49,795 bases of DNA from an uncultured Lachnospiraceae bacterium (GTDB lineage: Bacteria; Bacillota; Clostridia; Lachnospirales; Lachnospiraceae): positions 1 through 49,795 of the forward strand of contig CATOJY010000025.1 in assembly GCA_951800685.1 (NCBI GenBank), read 5' to 3'. A model generated the notes under the pieces. It saw nothing but the letters and a program-made list of their open reading frames with translations. It was not told the origin of the DNA and did no database searches. A program made the position numbers and the translations under genes. Positions 8,104-17,345 of this stretch are shown here, in pieces (within the stretch, counting starts at the first letter, position 1; each line of letters begins with the position of its first letter).

Positions 8104-10749
8104 TATTGAATTTTCACAATACACAACAGATTATATTTCGGGAGTGATGTCTTTACGGGAACCGCAGAAAGAGTCTCTTAAAAGATTAGAACAGATTACA
8201 GAGGCGATTTCATTAAATAAAGATATGAACTTGGAAAAGGTACTGGAATGTGTTAGGGATATATTTCCAACATGCTCTGATTTTGAAAGAGCTTTTCTTT
8301 CCGTAACGTTTGCTTTAGCTACAGGAGTCGGGAAAACGCGGTTAATGGGTGCTTTTATTACATATCTTTATACACAGAAAGGGATAAAGAATTTTTTTGT
8401 GGTTGCGCCGGGAACAACTGTTTATGAAAAATTAAAAAGTGATTTAGGCGATCCAAGCAATACGAAATATGTATTTAAAGGATTAGGATGTTTTTCGGTG
8501 CCTCCAAGAGTTATTACAGACGAAGAATACAGCAACAGAAATTTATATGTTTTTGATACAGATATTCATATTTATATTTTTAACATTGATAAATTTAATA
8601 AAGAAAATGTTAATATGCGGAAAGAAGATGAATATTTTGGCGGTTCCTTTTTACAATCGTTAGCGGATTTTGACGATTTGGTATTGATTAGGACGAATCG
8701 CACCATTACAGGGCGCAAAAGGGCGCACAGGCTTTGGACGAGTTAAAGCCTGTGCTTGGGTTGGAGTTAACAGCCACGCCATTGGTAAAAGCCGGAACAA
8801 AACAAATTCCATTTAAGAATGTTATTTATGAATATCCACTGTCAAAAGCGATTGAAGATGGGTATACAAGAACTCCGTATGCTATTACGAGGTCGGATAT
8901 TGATTTCTTTCATTTTGGAAATGAAGCGCTTGACAAGCTGATGCTGCAGGATGGTATTGCACAGCATGAAAAAACGAAATGTAGTTTGGAAGAATATGCC
9001 TTATCTCATGATAAAGAAAAAGTGAAACCCTTTGTGCTGGTAGTATGTTCAGACACAAATCATGCGGCATGGGTGGAAAACTATATTAAATCAGATGAAT
9101 TTAGGGCAGGAAAATATAGAAACAAAGTCATTACTGTGCATTCAAAGAAAAGTGGTGCAGAAAGTGACTTTAATACCAGATTGCTGCTTGGCGTGGAACA
9201 GGCGGATAATCCTGTAGAAATTGTTATTCATGTAAATATGCTAAAAGAAGGATGGGATGTTAATAACCTTTATACCATTATTCCACTCCGCACTGCAGTA
9301 TCAAAGATACTGCGTGAACAGATGGTGGGGAGAGGCTTGCGTTTGCCATATGGAAAAAGAACAGGTGACAAAGCAGTTGATGCAGTAATGCTGACAGCCC
9401 ATGATAAATTTGAAGAGATATTGGCAGAAGCACAAAAAGGAGATTCTATTTTTAAAAGGGCGAATATTATTAATCTCAATAAAAAAGAGGAAGAAGAAAC
9501 GCTTTATACACAGTTATCCTTTGGAATAGAAGAGAAACACAACTTGGAGGCTGCATATGAATATACCCAAATTCAAAAAACGCAGGAAATGGATTTGGTA
9601 TTAAAACAAGTGGCGGACAAAATCTATGAAAAAGTTTCAGAACAAATACAGGCAAGTTATAGCCATGTAATTACGGCAGAAGATGAGAAAAAGATTGCGG
9701 AATGCGTCAAAAAAGAATTGGTAGAAGATATTGATTTAGGCGAAGCGTTTCGTAGAAATGCGGATCCAATCAGTGCATGGACAGATTATCAAACAAAAGA
9801 AATTCATCGTGCAGTTATCAATAAATATATCCCTATACCTAAAATCAAGGTTACGGATAAAGGAGTAGATGATTACATTTATGAAGATTTCGATTTGGAT
9901 TTAAGTAATTTTACACAGACACCCATAGACAATCAGCTTTTGATACAGAATCTGGAAGATCCATGTGATTTACAGCGTGTTCGTGGCGATAAAATTGATT
10001 TTGGAGCATATGAACCGAAAAAAGTCATTTTGGAACAAATAAGAATACAGCCGGAAGTAGACTACGAAAAATGTTCAAAACTGCTTTACAAACTAATTAT
10101 ACAAATATGTGATTATTTTGAAAATAGGTATGGGCAGAATGGTATGCAGAACATTGTAATGATGAACAAGGTCAGCATTGGGAAAGAAATATATGAGCAG
10201 ATATTACGGCACTTTAAGGTAAAGACAGGATTCATGGAGGAAGAAGTTATTGATGTTATAAATTATAATGTCCGTCAGCAGTATAACTGTAAATATAAAC
10301 TGAATCTGTTTGCAACATATGAAACAAGAATCCAAAATATTGTGTTTACAGGTATCAAAAAGGGTGTGTTCGAGGAGGCAAAGTTTGACAGTGAACCTGA
10401 GCTTGTGTTTGCTCGTGTTTTAGAGCAGGATAATGATGTTAAAAATTGGCTTCGCCCAGCATCAAGCCAGTTTAACATTACCTATAATCAAGGGCATCGT
10501 TATGAGCCGGATTTTGTGGTGGAAGCGGAAGATTTAATTTATCTTGTTGAAGTAAAAGGTGAGGACAGAATAAGTGATGTGGATGTAATTGCCAAGAAGG
10601 AAAGGGCAATTCGATACTGCAAAGCTGTTTCTGAGTGGAGTAAGGCAAACGGATATAAACAGTGGCAGTATCTTTTTATTCCAGCAGGAGAGATACATAG
10701 TTATTCTTCCTTTGGACAGCTAACGAAAAGGTTTTCGGAGAGCATTTAG
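8096..10749 (+). pseudogene. res: Type III restriction subunit Res, single-base frameshift at the DExH box
   Basis: Two adjoining frames together encode an 884-residue type III Res. The first (8096-8746) has the Walker A segment ATGVGKTRLMGAF (residues 75-87). Near 8690 the sequence lacks one T: adding it turns LVLIRTNRT into LVLIMDESHHYRA and joins smoothly to the second frame, which holds ELTATP, the helicase C-terminal motifs (MLKEGWDVNNLY, MVGRGLRLP) and a C-terminal PD-(D/E)XK nuclease (EPDFVVEAEDLIYLVEVKGE). The lesion is exactly in helicase motif II. ATG 8096 with GAGGAGGA upstream is the start, overlapping mod. Without the missing base, ATP-dependent cleavage should be lost. A sequencing error is possible. 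Confidence 0.88.
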
Positions 10750-10818
10750 GAAGAAGGTTAGTCTTTTAAGCGAGAAGATTGGAAAATGTATAATATTTTG
10801 AAGTCGAAATTAAAAATC

Positions 10819-10852
10819 ATCCAATTCGCTACACGCATGTAGCGAATTGGAT
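10819..10852 (+). repeat. Palindrome copy 1 (AATTCGCTACA family)
   Basis: A perfect 15-bp inverted repeat with a 4-base loop CGCA; the core arm is AATTCGCTACA and its complement TGTAGCGAATT. It lies 70 bases after the res stop. The same core recurs at 11176-11201 and, diverged, at 12229-12255. Confidence 0.9.
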
Positions 10853-10976
10853 AAAGTAAATATTTGAAATTTAAATTTTAGGAAATGCTATGGGCATACC
10901 CTATAGGCTCTGAGAAATATATAGATATAATGTGAGAACTGTAAAATTAAATAGATTGTAAGGTGGAGTATTGGGA

Positions 10977-11164
10977 ATGATACATTTTTATAGGGAACGA
11001 GTAGAACTAGTAATGAAATTGATTGATATACAGCGAAACAGTTAGATAAAAGAATCAATGAGGACTATCCTGAAGTTGAAGAAATGCATAACATAGCATC
11101 TGCATTATTAAAACATGGAAAGATTTCTTGTATTAAGGAGTTCATTGAATGTGTTGATGAATAG
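10977..11164 (+). pseudogene. Small unknown gene, frameshifted
   Basis: ATG 10977, preceded by a GGTGGAG ribosome site, opens a frame of 22 codons (MIHFYRERVELVMKLIDIQ) that stops at 11045. In the next frame the sequence continues with KQLDKRINEDYPEVEEMHNI and IASALLKHGKISCIKEFIE to a stop at 11164. The two parts look like one acidic, helical protein of about 60 residues broken by a one-base indel near 11040. I do not recognise the family. It lies between palindrome copies 1 and 2. Confidence 0.45.
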
Positions 11165-11175
11165 TTATCAAATTG

Positions 11176-11201
11176 AATTCGCTACACGTATGTAGCGAAT
11201 T
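11176..11201 (+). repeat. Palindrome copy 2, just before the DUF1016 gene
   Basis: A perfect 11-bp inverted repeat (AATTCGCTACA, loop CGTA, complement) lies directly in front of the GAGGA ribosome site and 15 bases before ATG 11217. This place suits an operator or an RNA hairpin covering the leader of the nuclease gene. Confidence 0.9.
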
Positions 11202-11216
11202 GAGGAAAGTGAAAAA

Positions 11217-12230
11217 ATGACGAATACAGAATTGATGGATACAGAAGAAGAACTGAAATTTTATCAGGATGTTCATGAGATATTGGATGAGGCAAAAAGT
11301 AAAACATATGAAGCGGCTAATAATATCATGACATATGCATATTGGAATGTTGGAAAAAGGATTATTGAGCAGGAACAAAAGGGTAACAGAAAAGCAAAGT
11401 ATGGTTCATATCTTATAAAACGTCTTTCGCAAGAATTGTCCGATGAATATGGCATAGGATTTTCAGTTGCAAATATTAGGAATTGCAGACAATTATATTT
11501 GACATTTCCAAAGAAATCTTATGGTTATTCATTGATTGGGAAAATTCATTGGTCTCATCTTAGAACTATTATGAGGTTGGATAATGAAGAAGAGCGGAAT
11601 TTTTATTTGAATGAGGTGGCAAATGAATACTGGTCTGTTAAGGAATTGGAACGCAATATAAAATCTGGCTATTACAAACGCATTCTTTCAACACAATTTC
11701 CTGATAAAGTTGGACAAACCTCTAATTTTGTGAAAGATCCATATGTTTTAGAATTTATGGGTATTAGAGCTAATAATGAAATCGCTGAAAAGGATGTTGA
11801 AAACGCAATTATCAGTAATTTGCAAAAATTTCTTTTAGAGATGGGGCGGGGCTTTTGCTTTGTGGATAGACAGATGCATATTTGCACCGAAACATCAGAT
11901 TTTTATATTGACTTAGTGTTTTACAATTATATATTGAAATGCTTTGTATTGATAGATTTGAAAACTCATAAACTGACACATCAGGATATAGGGCAGATGG
12001 ATATGTATATCAGAATGTTTGATGATTTGAAGCGGCAGGAAGATGATAATCCAACGATAGGCATTATCTTCTGTACAGATAAAGATGAAACGATGGTAAA
12101 GTATTCTGTGCTGCATGAAAGTGAACAAATATTTGCATCTAAATATATGACTGTATTGCCTACGGTAGAAGAGCTGAGAAATGAATTAGAACGTAATCAA
12201 TTGATGTGTAGTGAAGAGAAATCGGAATAA
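11217..12230 (+). CDS. DUF1016/YhcG-family PDDEXK nuclease-domain protein
   Basis: The 337-residue protein has the N-terminal DUF1016 region (about 20-170; YWNVGKRIIEQEQKG, YGSYLIKRLSQELS, GFSVANIRNCRQLYLTFP) and a C-terminal PDDEXK-like nuclease fold. Asp232 lies in FYIDLVFYN, and Asp247 and Lys249 lie in VLIDLKTHKL, forming the likely metal-binding triad. Family members are often near restriction-modification systems, but their substrate is poorly known. The gene is bracketed by three related palindromes, one at its leader. Length is close to the family norm and it appears intact, unlike most island neighbours. Confidence 0.88.
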   Translation: MTNTELMDTEEELKFYQDVHEILDEAKSKTYEAANNIMTYAYWNVGKRIIEQEQKGNRKAKYGSYLIKRLSQELSDEYGIGFSVANIRNCRQLYLTFPKKSYGYSLIGKIHWSHLRTIMRLDNEEERNFYLNEVANEYWSVKELERNIKSGYYKRILSTQFPDKVGQTSNFVKDPYVLEFMGIRANNEIAEKDVENAIISNLQKFLLEMGRGFCFVDRQMHICTETSDFYIDLVFYNYILKCFVLIDLKTHKLTHQDIGQMDMYIRMFDDLKRQEDDNPTIGIIFCTDKDETMVKYSVLHESEQIFASKYMTVLPTVEELRNELERNQLMCSEEKSE

Positions 12231-12255
12231 TTTATTACACACTGTGTAGTGAATT
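12229..12255 (+). repeat. Palindrome copy 3 (diverged), at the end of the DUF1016 gene
   Basis: The arms AATTTATTACA and TGTAGTGAATT lie at 12229-12239 and 12245-12255. They differ from copies 1 and 2 only by C-to-T and G-to-A changes, and the inner bases still form an ACACA/TGTGT stem. It begins at the stop codon of the nuclease gene. Confidence 0.65.
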
Positions 12256-12290
12256 TAAATAATGATAAGAAAAGTAATAAGGGGATTCCA

Positions 12291-12537
12291 ATGCTAAAAG
12301 ATAATAGAAATTTTTTTGAAAAGAAAAAAGCTTGGTTGGAGCTTATCTGAAACCGTATCTTCAAAAATCTTAATGACAGGGCATTCGGTTTATGTAGATT
12401 GTTTTTCAGGTAAAGGAAGATTTGATGATGGAAAACCGGGTTCGCCAATGATAGCTTTCAATGTTCGGAAAGAGTGTATGGAGATCTATGGAGAGAGTTT
12501 CAAGTTTTGTGAAAACTCAAAATCTGATATAAGATAA
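12291..12537 (+). pseudogene. Three-Cys-motif partner protein TcmP, truncated and frameshifted remnant
   Basis: Starting at ATG 12291 (ribosome site AAGGGG), the sequence reads MLKDNRNFFEKKKAW. After shifts of frame it reads LVGAYLKPYLQKILM and TGHSVYVDCFSGKGRFDDG, then KPGSPMIAFNVRKECMEIYG before stopping at 12537. This is the N-terminal pattern of TcmP proteins (FFEKKK, YVDCFAGKGKFDDGKPGSP). At least two single-base lesions are needed to read it, and the remaining two thirds of the gene is missing. No Gp37/Gp68-like partner is present. Confidence 0.7.
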
Positions 12538-12551
12538 GTTAATGGTTACTT

Positions 12552-12586
12552 AAGGGGCGGATGCCGGATTTCGGGCTCCGCCCCTT
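12552..12586 (+). other. GC-rich hairpin in AT-rich DNA
   Basis: A perfect 10-bp stem (AAGGGGCGGA with TCCGCCCCTT, 15-base loop) follows the TcmP remnant. It is far more GC-rich than its surroundings and has no T-run. It may be a recombination scar or a weak terminator. A second, A/T-only hairpin lies at 12700-12718. Otherwise 12587-12725 shows nothing recognisable. Confidence 0.4.
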
Positions 12587-12725
12587 ATCTGTAATTATAG
12601 AGCCATTTTCGATACTGTCAGCGAAATTTAACGCTTCCCTTCGAGTAGATTTGACCGGATATGATAGCATAGCAAAGAAATGGAGATAAGTTATAGGTCG
12701 AAAAATCAAAGATTTTTCAATTTTC

Positions 12726-12938
12726 TATTTAAGCAGTATTGCAAGGGAATTAGATTTGTATTATGACAAAATAAGGGTGTGATTGTATTTACTGTCAAAG
12801 AATATCTAGAGCATATATGAGGATGCCAATGATACTATAGTAACAGCTATTGGGAAACGGCTGAGAGATCAGCGCTGTCAGTCAAAGTGTTTAGAAACAG
12901 TCAGAGACGTGGACTGCTGTATGGAGGATATTATATGA
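12726..12938 (+). pseudogene. Response regulator DNA-binding domain remnant, upstream of the kinase gene
   Basis: Three short frames line up with the winged-helix domain of an OmpR-type regulator: YLSSIARELDLYY, then QNKGVIVFTVKEYLEHI, then YEDANDTIVTAIGKRLRDQ, CLETVRDV and CCMEDII. The last frame ends at TGA 12936-12938, overlapping the kinase ATG 12935 as ATGA, the usual coupling in such operons. Expected Gly codons in the final GVGY motif have become Asp by G-to-A changes. This was probably the cognate regulator of the following kinase. It repeats a part also present in the 5.6-6.2 kb regulator, so the two are likely separate genes. Confidence 0.7.
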
Positions 12939-14197
12939 GCGGAAAGAAAAATAGGTTAGTCACTTTTGGATTTGTATTATCTATCAGCCTGCTTGCTTGT
13001 GGTGTTTGTGTCCTACTTGTGTCTTACCACTACAGCCATCTTCAATTTGATCTTCTAAATGGAATCTGTGGCGAAGTGGTGGAGCAGGCACCAGAAACAA
13101 GAGAAATAATTTCAGCAGCATTAAAAGAATACATAGGGGGAAACTCTGACAGTGTAGCGGAAGAGAATGTGTTAGCTGCGTTGGGATACGGTACATCTGA
13201 TTTCTTTGAGCTTACTTGTGGACAGAATGTTTTATGTGCGGCAGTAGGTTCCATGACAGGGAGTTTACTGTTTATCTTCACTTTTATGTATCGAAATAAA
13301 ATGGAAGCCAGGAGAATCCGGGCGGTAGCGGAATACCTGGAACAGGTCAATACTGGAAAAGCAGTTGTTCTGTCTACTTATGGTGAGGATGATTTTTCAA
13401 AATTGGAAGATGAAATCTATAAGACGGTAACATTTCTCTATCAGACGAAGAATTTAGCAGTACGCATAAAGAATGATTTTGCAGAAAATTTGTCCAATAT
13501 TGCACATCAGATTAAAACGCCGATTACTGCCATTTCCTTATCTGTCCAGATGATGAAGCAGAACACTGTAGATAAACATGTACTATGTGCAGACTGCGAG
13601 GCAGCAGACCTTATGGCTGTCCGTACTATGGAAACGGAGGGCTTTCCCGGTAAGCATCTGGATCAGGTAGAGAAACAGCTCTTGCGGTTGACTCATCTGG
13701 AGGAAGCTTTGCTGGTCTTATCGCGAATTGATGCAGGAACATTACTTTTACAGAAGGATAAGGTAGATGTATTTACGCTTCTTGTTCTTGCGGCGGACAA
13801 TTTACAGGAGTTGTTTGACAGTTCCTGTACTTCTATTAATATACCAGATCTGGGCGAAATGTTGGTCGTTGCAGATCTGGACTGGACTATGGAGGCGGTA
13901 ATGAATGTAATGAAAAACTGCATGGAGCATTGTCCAGGGGGAAATCTCTATTGTTCTTATGAGCAGAATCCGCTCTATACAGAAATCCTGATAGGAGATG
14001 ATGGGGAGGGATTTGCGATAGAAGACATTCCCCACCTCTTCGAACGGTTTTATCGAGGGAAGAATGCAAGTGAGGGTGGTATTGGAATCGGATTGGCTTT
14101 GGCAAAAGAGATTATTGAACGTGAGAATGGCACCATAAGGGCAAAAAATAAACCTGATGGAGGCGCTCTTTTTGAAATTTGTTTCTACAGTCACTGA
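12935..14197 (+). CDS. Sensor histidine kinase of an ABC-transporter-linked two-component system
   Basis: The 420-residue protein has membrane helices at about 8-30 and 105-125 with a short extracellular loop between. The HisKA phosphoacceptor is His191 (NIAHQIKTPIT). ATP-binding motifs are NVMKNCMEHC (N box), DDGEGF, FERFYRG and GGIGIGLALAKEII. ATG 12935 is chosen because GGAGG (12923-12927) lies 7 bases before it; a longer frame from 12887 lacks a ribosome site. The following ABC genes suggest a BceS-like system in which the transporter takes part in sensing (inference). No intact regulator gene is adjacent. Confidence 0.9.
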   Translation: MSGKKNRLVTFGFVLSISLLACGVCVLLVSYHYSHLQFDLLNGICGEVVEQAPETREIISAALKEYIGGNSDSVAEENVLAALGYGTSDFFELTCGQNVLCAAVGSMTGSLLFIFTFMYRNKMEARRIRAVAEYLEQVNTGKAVVLSTYGEDDFSKLEDEIYKTVTFLYQTKNLAVRIKNDFAENLSNIAHQIKTPITAISLSVQMMKQNTVDKHVLCADCEAADLMAVRTMETEGFPGKHLDQVEKQLLRLTHLEEALLVLSRIDAGTLLLQKDKVDVFTLLVLAADNLQELFDSSCTSINIPDLGEMLVVADLDWTMEAVMNVMKNCMEHCPGGNLYCSYEQNPLYTEILIGDDGEGFAIEDIPHLFERFYRGKNASEGGIGIGLALAKEIIERENGTIRAKNKPDGGALFEICFYSH

Positions 14198-14341
14198 GTT
14201 GTAACTTTCGTTTGCTATACTGTCTATTGTAAAAGCTGCGAAGACCAATTTCCTATAGATAACATGGAGCAGATGAAACGCCACAGGGGTGTACCAAAAT
14301 GCTTTGAGAAACGGGCAAGCAGATGAAAGGAGATAATCAGA

Positions 14342-15022
14342 ATGGAAATTTTAAGATGTGAAGGTGTCAGGAAAGTATATGGTTCTGGTATAACCCAGGT
14401 AACAGCGCTTAAGGGGATTGACCTGTCAGTCTGCAAAGGCGAATTTGTGGCAATTGTCGGAGCATCTGGTTCCGGCAAGTCTACGCTGCTGCATATTCTG
14501 GGCAGTGTGGATAAACCTACAGAAGGAAAAGTTATCATAGATGGGACGGATCTTTCCAGATTAAACCAGACACAGGCAGCAATTTTTCGGCGTAGAAAGG
14601 TAGGTCTTGTATATCAGTTTTATAACCTGATTCCGACCCTCACGGTGCAAAAAAACATCCTCATGCCGCTGGCCCTTGATAGGAAAAAGCCTAATCAGGA
14701 ATATTTTGAGGAGCTTGTGAGTTCTCTTGGTATTGCAGAGAAGCTTGAAGCACTGCCAAACCAGTTATCTGGCGGACAGCAGCAAAGGGTAGCGATCGCG
14801 CGTGCGCTGATCTATCGTCCGGCTCTGCTTCTGGCAGACGAACCTACGGGAAATCTGGACCAGAAAAATTCCAAAGAAATTATTGATATGTTAAAGCTTG
14901 CGGGCCGCAATTTAGAGCAGACGATTTTACTGATAACCCATGATGAAAAGGCAGCCTTAGAAGCAGAACGTATTATTACGGTTGAAGATGGCCGGATTAT
15001 CAGTGACGAGCGGCGGAGGTGA
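14342..15022 (+). CDS. ABC transporter ATP-binding protein (BceA/MacB-like)
   Basis: The 226-residue ATPase shows Walker A GASGSGKST (40-48), a Q-loop in GLVYQFYNLIPTLTV, signature LSGGQQQRVAIARAL, Walker B LLLADEPTGNLD and the switch His in LLITHDEKAA. Length and motifs fit the LolD/MacB/BceA group that partners FtsX-type permeases. A 144-base gap from the kinase gene contains an AAAGGAG ribosome site but no clear promoter. Its end overlaps the permease frame. Confidence 0.95.
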   Translation: MEILRCEGVRKVYGSGITQVTALKGIDLSVCKGEFVAIVGASGSGKSTLLHILGSVDKPTEGKVIIDGTDLSRLNQTQAAIFRRRKVGLVYQFYNLIPTLTVQKNILMPLALDRKKPNQEYFEELVSSLGIAEKLEALPNQLSGGQQQRVAIARALIYRPALLLADEPTGNLDQKNSKEIIDMLKLAGRNLEQTILLITHDEKAALEAERIITVEDGRIISDERRR

Positions 15023-15027
15023 AAGAT

Positions 15028-17250
15028 ATGTGGAAAGAGTATTTATCAGGACATATTAAAAATAACGGTTCTTCCAGCCTAGCGATCAGACTATCAGCCT
15101 TCATCGCAGCGTTGTTTTTATCGATTCTGTGTGGACTATTCTATAATGCATGGAAGTATGAGGTAGAAAGGATTGAACAGGAGGAAGGGGGCTGGCACAG
15201 CCAGATTATTGGAGAGTTTGCAGTGGAGGATATAGAAGCTGTAAAAAATTTTGCCAATGTAAAAGATGCAGTGGTAAACGGAAAGGAAAGTGAAGGAACA
15301 GAACTGGTGTTGGATATTTATTTTGATGACATGGGATCTGTCTTTTCAGATACGCCCCATATTGCGAAGCAGATGGGGGTCGCACCAGAAAAAATTGTTT
15401 ATCATTATGAGCTCCTGGCAATGTACCTGATCCGCGATTCGAGTGACCCGGCTCCACGGCTGTTGTTTCCGCTGTTCATACTAATAGTGTTGCTGGCATC
15501 GTTTTCGCTAATTGTGATCATACACCATTCCTTTGCAGTATCGATGAATGCGAGAATTCATCAGTTTGGGATTTTTTCAAGTATTGGAGCTACGCCCAAA
15601 CAGATTCGGGGATGCCTTTTGCAGGAGGCAGCAGCTCTGTGTGCCGTTCCGGTTCTGGTTGGGAATCTGATTGGCATCGTGTGCAGCATGGGGGTGATGG
15701 CGTTATCCAATCTTCTGCTGGGAAAGAATCTTCCGGGACGTCATGAAGCGGTGCCAGGGTATCATCCTCTGGTTTTGCTTATGACATTGTCTGTTACTGC
15801 ATTGACTATCTGGCTTTCCGCATGGTGGCCAGCCAGAAAGCTAAGTAAACTGACACCTCTTGAGGCAATCAAAAATACCAGTGAATTACAGTTAAAGCGA
15901 AAGAAGAATTCTTACGTATTCACGCTGTTGTTTGGAGTAGAAGGGGAGCTGGCCGGCAATGCTTTAAAAGCGCAGAGAAGAGCTTTACGGACAGCCTCTT
16001 TATCTTTCCTGTTTGCGTTCATGGCGTTTACGATTATGCAGTGTTTCTTTGCTCTTTCCAAGATAAGCACAAGGGAAACTTATTTCGAAAGGTACCAGAA
16101 AGTATGGGATATCATGGTGACAGTGAAGGAGAGCGAAGTGGATACATGCAAAGTAATGGAGGCCATTCAGAAACTCACCGGCGTAGAAAGCGCCATTATG
16201 TATCAGAAGGCAAAAGCAAAGAGGATTATTACAGAAGAAGAGATGAGCGAGGCTATGAAGTCCTTTGGCGGATTTACGCATGCTTCCGGCAATTATGTTA
16301 CGCAGATTGCAGGTGGGTGGCTGGTAAATGCGCCGATTGTTATACTGGATGATAGCAGTTTTCTTGCTTACTGTGAACGAATTGGCATTGCGCCGCGGGT
16401 TGATGGGACAGTGATATTAAACCGGATCCGGGATGTAACCAATCCTGATTTCAGACACCCGGATTTTATGCCTTATTTGAAAACGTATGCTGCTGGTGAA
16501 GACAAGGTAAGCGATTTAAGACAGGCGGGCAGGGAGGAAATGACGGCAAAGCTCCAGGTACTGTGTTATACGGAAGAAGTTCCTGATTTAAGGGAAAGCT
16601 ATGCAACGCTTGACTATTATGAGCTGGTGCATTTTATGCCGGTGTCTTTATGGAGAAAAATCAAAGGACAGATTGGAGGAGTGGAGGAGGACAGCTATAT
16701 CTGTGTCCGGGCTAAAAGGGAAGCGTTGGAGGAACTGAATATACTGCAGGAGGAGATTTGCAGGCTCGTTGGTCAGAATTACGCTGTAGAATGTGAGAAC
16801 CGTATCCAGGAATATGAGATAAACAATAAACAGATCCAGGGAATCATGACAGTATTTGGCGGTTTCTGCGTCCTTCTTGCAGTAATTGGCGTTGGCAGTG
16901 TGTTTTCCAATACTGTTGGATTTATGCATCAAAGGAAGAGAGAATTTGCAAGGTATATGTCGATTGGAATGACAGCGCAGGAACTCAGGAAAATGCTTTG
17001 CATAGAAGCATTGGTTATAGCCGGAAGGCCAATCTTGATTAGTTTTCCTCTAGCGATTATTGCTGTGGGATATATGTTGAAGCTGAGCTATGTTGGCGTG
17101 GGAGAATTTTTGGCAGAGGCGCCATTTACGCCTATTGTCATTTTCATGATAGCTATTCTGGGCTCTATTGCACTGACGTACTCCTTAGCATGGCGGAATA
17201 TACGTACAATTAGTCTGGCGGAGGTTCTCAGAGATGATACCATGATGTAA
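15028..17250 (+). CDS. FtsX-family ABC transporter permease
   Basis: This roughly 740-residue membrane protein has two FtsX-like modules. The first lies at about 140-285 (several helices, with SIGATPKQIRGCLLQEAAAL and PARKLSKLTPLEAIKNT). The second is C-terminal, from about 605 (MSIGMTAQELRKMLCIEALV, LAWRNIRTISLAEVLRDD). A large extracellular region of about 250 residues lies between them. GTG 15019 is in frame but overlaps the GGAGG ribosome site (15015-15019), so ATG 15028, 8 bases after it, is preferred. With the ATPase it forms a transporter of the kind used against peptide antibiotics; the substrate is unknown. Confidence 0.9.
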   Translation: MWKEYLSGHIKNNGSSSLAIRLSAFIAALFLSILCGLFYNAWKYEVERIEQEEGGWHSQIIGEFAVEDIEAVKNFANVKDAVVNGKESEGTELVLDIYFDDMGSVFSDTPHIAKQMGVAPEKIVYHYELLAMYLIRDSSDPAPRLLFPLFILIVLLASFSLIVIIHHSFAVSMNARIHQFGIFSSIGATPKQIRGCLLQEAAALCAVPVLVGNLIGIVCSMGVMALSNLLLGKNLPGRHEAVPGYHPLVLLMTLSVTALTIWLSAWWPARKLSKLTPLEAIKNTSELQLKRKKNSYVFTLLFGVEGELAGNALKAQRRALRTASLSFLFAFMAFTIMQCFFALSKISTRETYFERYQKVWDIMVTVKESEVDTCKVMEAIQKLTGVESAIMYQKAKAKRIITEEEMSEAMKSFGGFTHASGNYVTQIAGGWLVNAPIVILDDSSFLAYCERIGIAPRVDGTVILNRIRDVTNPDFRHPDFMPYLKTYAAGEDKVSDLRQAGREEMTAKLQVLCYTEEVPDLRESYATLDYYELVHFMPVSLWRKIKGQIGGVEEDSYICVRAKREALEELNILQEEICRLVGQNYAVECENRIQEYEINNKQIQGIMTVFGGFCVLLAVIGVGSVFSNTVGFMHQRKREFARYMSIGMTAQELRKMLCIEALVIAGRPILISFPLAIIAVGYMLKLSYVGVGEFLAEAPFTPIVIFMIAILGSIALTYSLAWRNIRTISLAEVLRDDTMM

Positions 17251-17258
17251 CCTCAATA

Positions 17259-17297
17259 AAAATCCCGGAAAGCATTACTCTGGCTTTCCGGGATTTT
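17259..17297 (+). terminator. Bidirectional terminator between permease and DUF3048 gene
   Basis: A 15-bp perfect stem (17259-17273 with 17283-17297) has A-rich and T-rich outer ends and a 9-base loop. It lies between two convergent genes and can serve both. Confidence 0.9.
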
Positions 17298-17345
17298 GTT
17301 TGTACAGTTATAAAATGATGCCCGATCTGTCGGGATAGACCTTCT

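Noticed and set aside
8681..8746. Programmed -1 frameshift to make full-length Res
   Set aside because: No slippery heptamer is present before the in-frame stop at 8689-8691, and slipping later would lose the DExH box; a plain one-base deletion explains it better.
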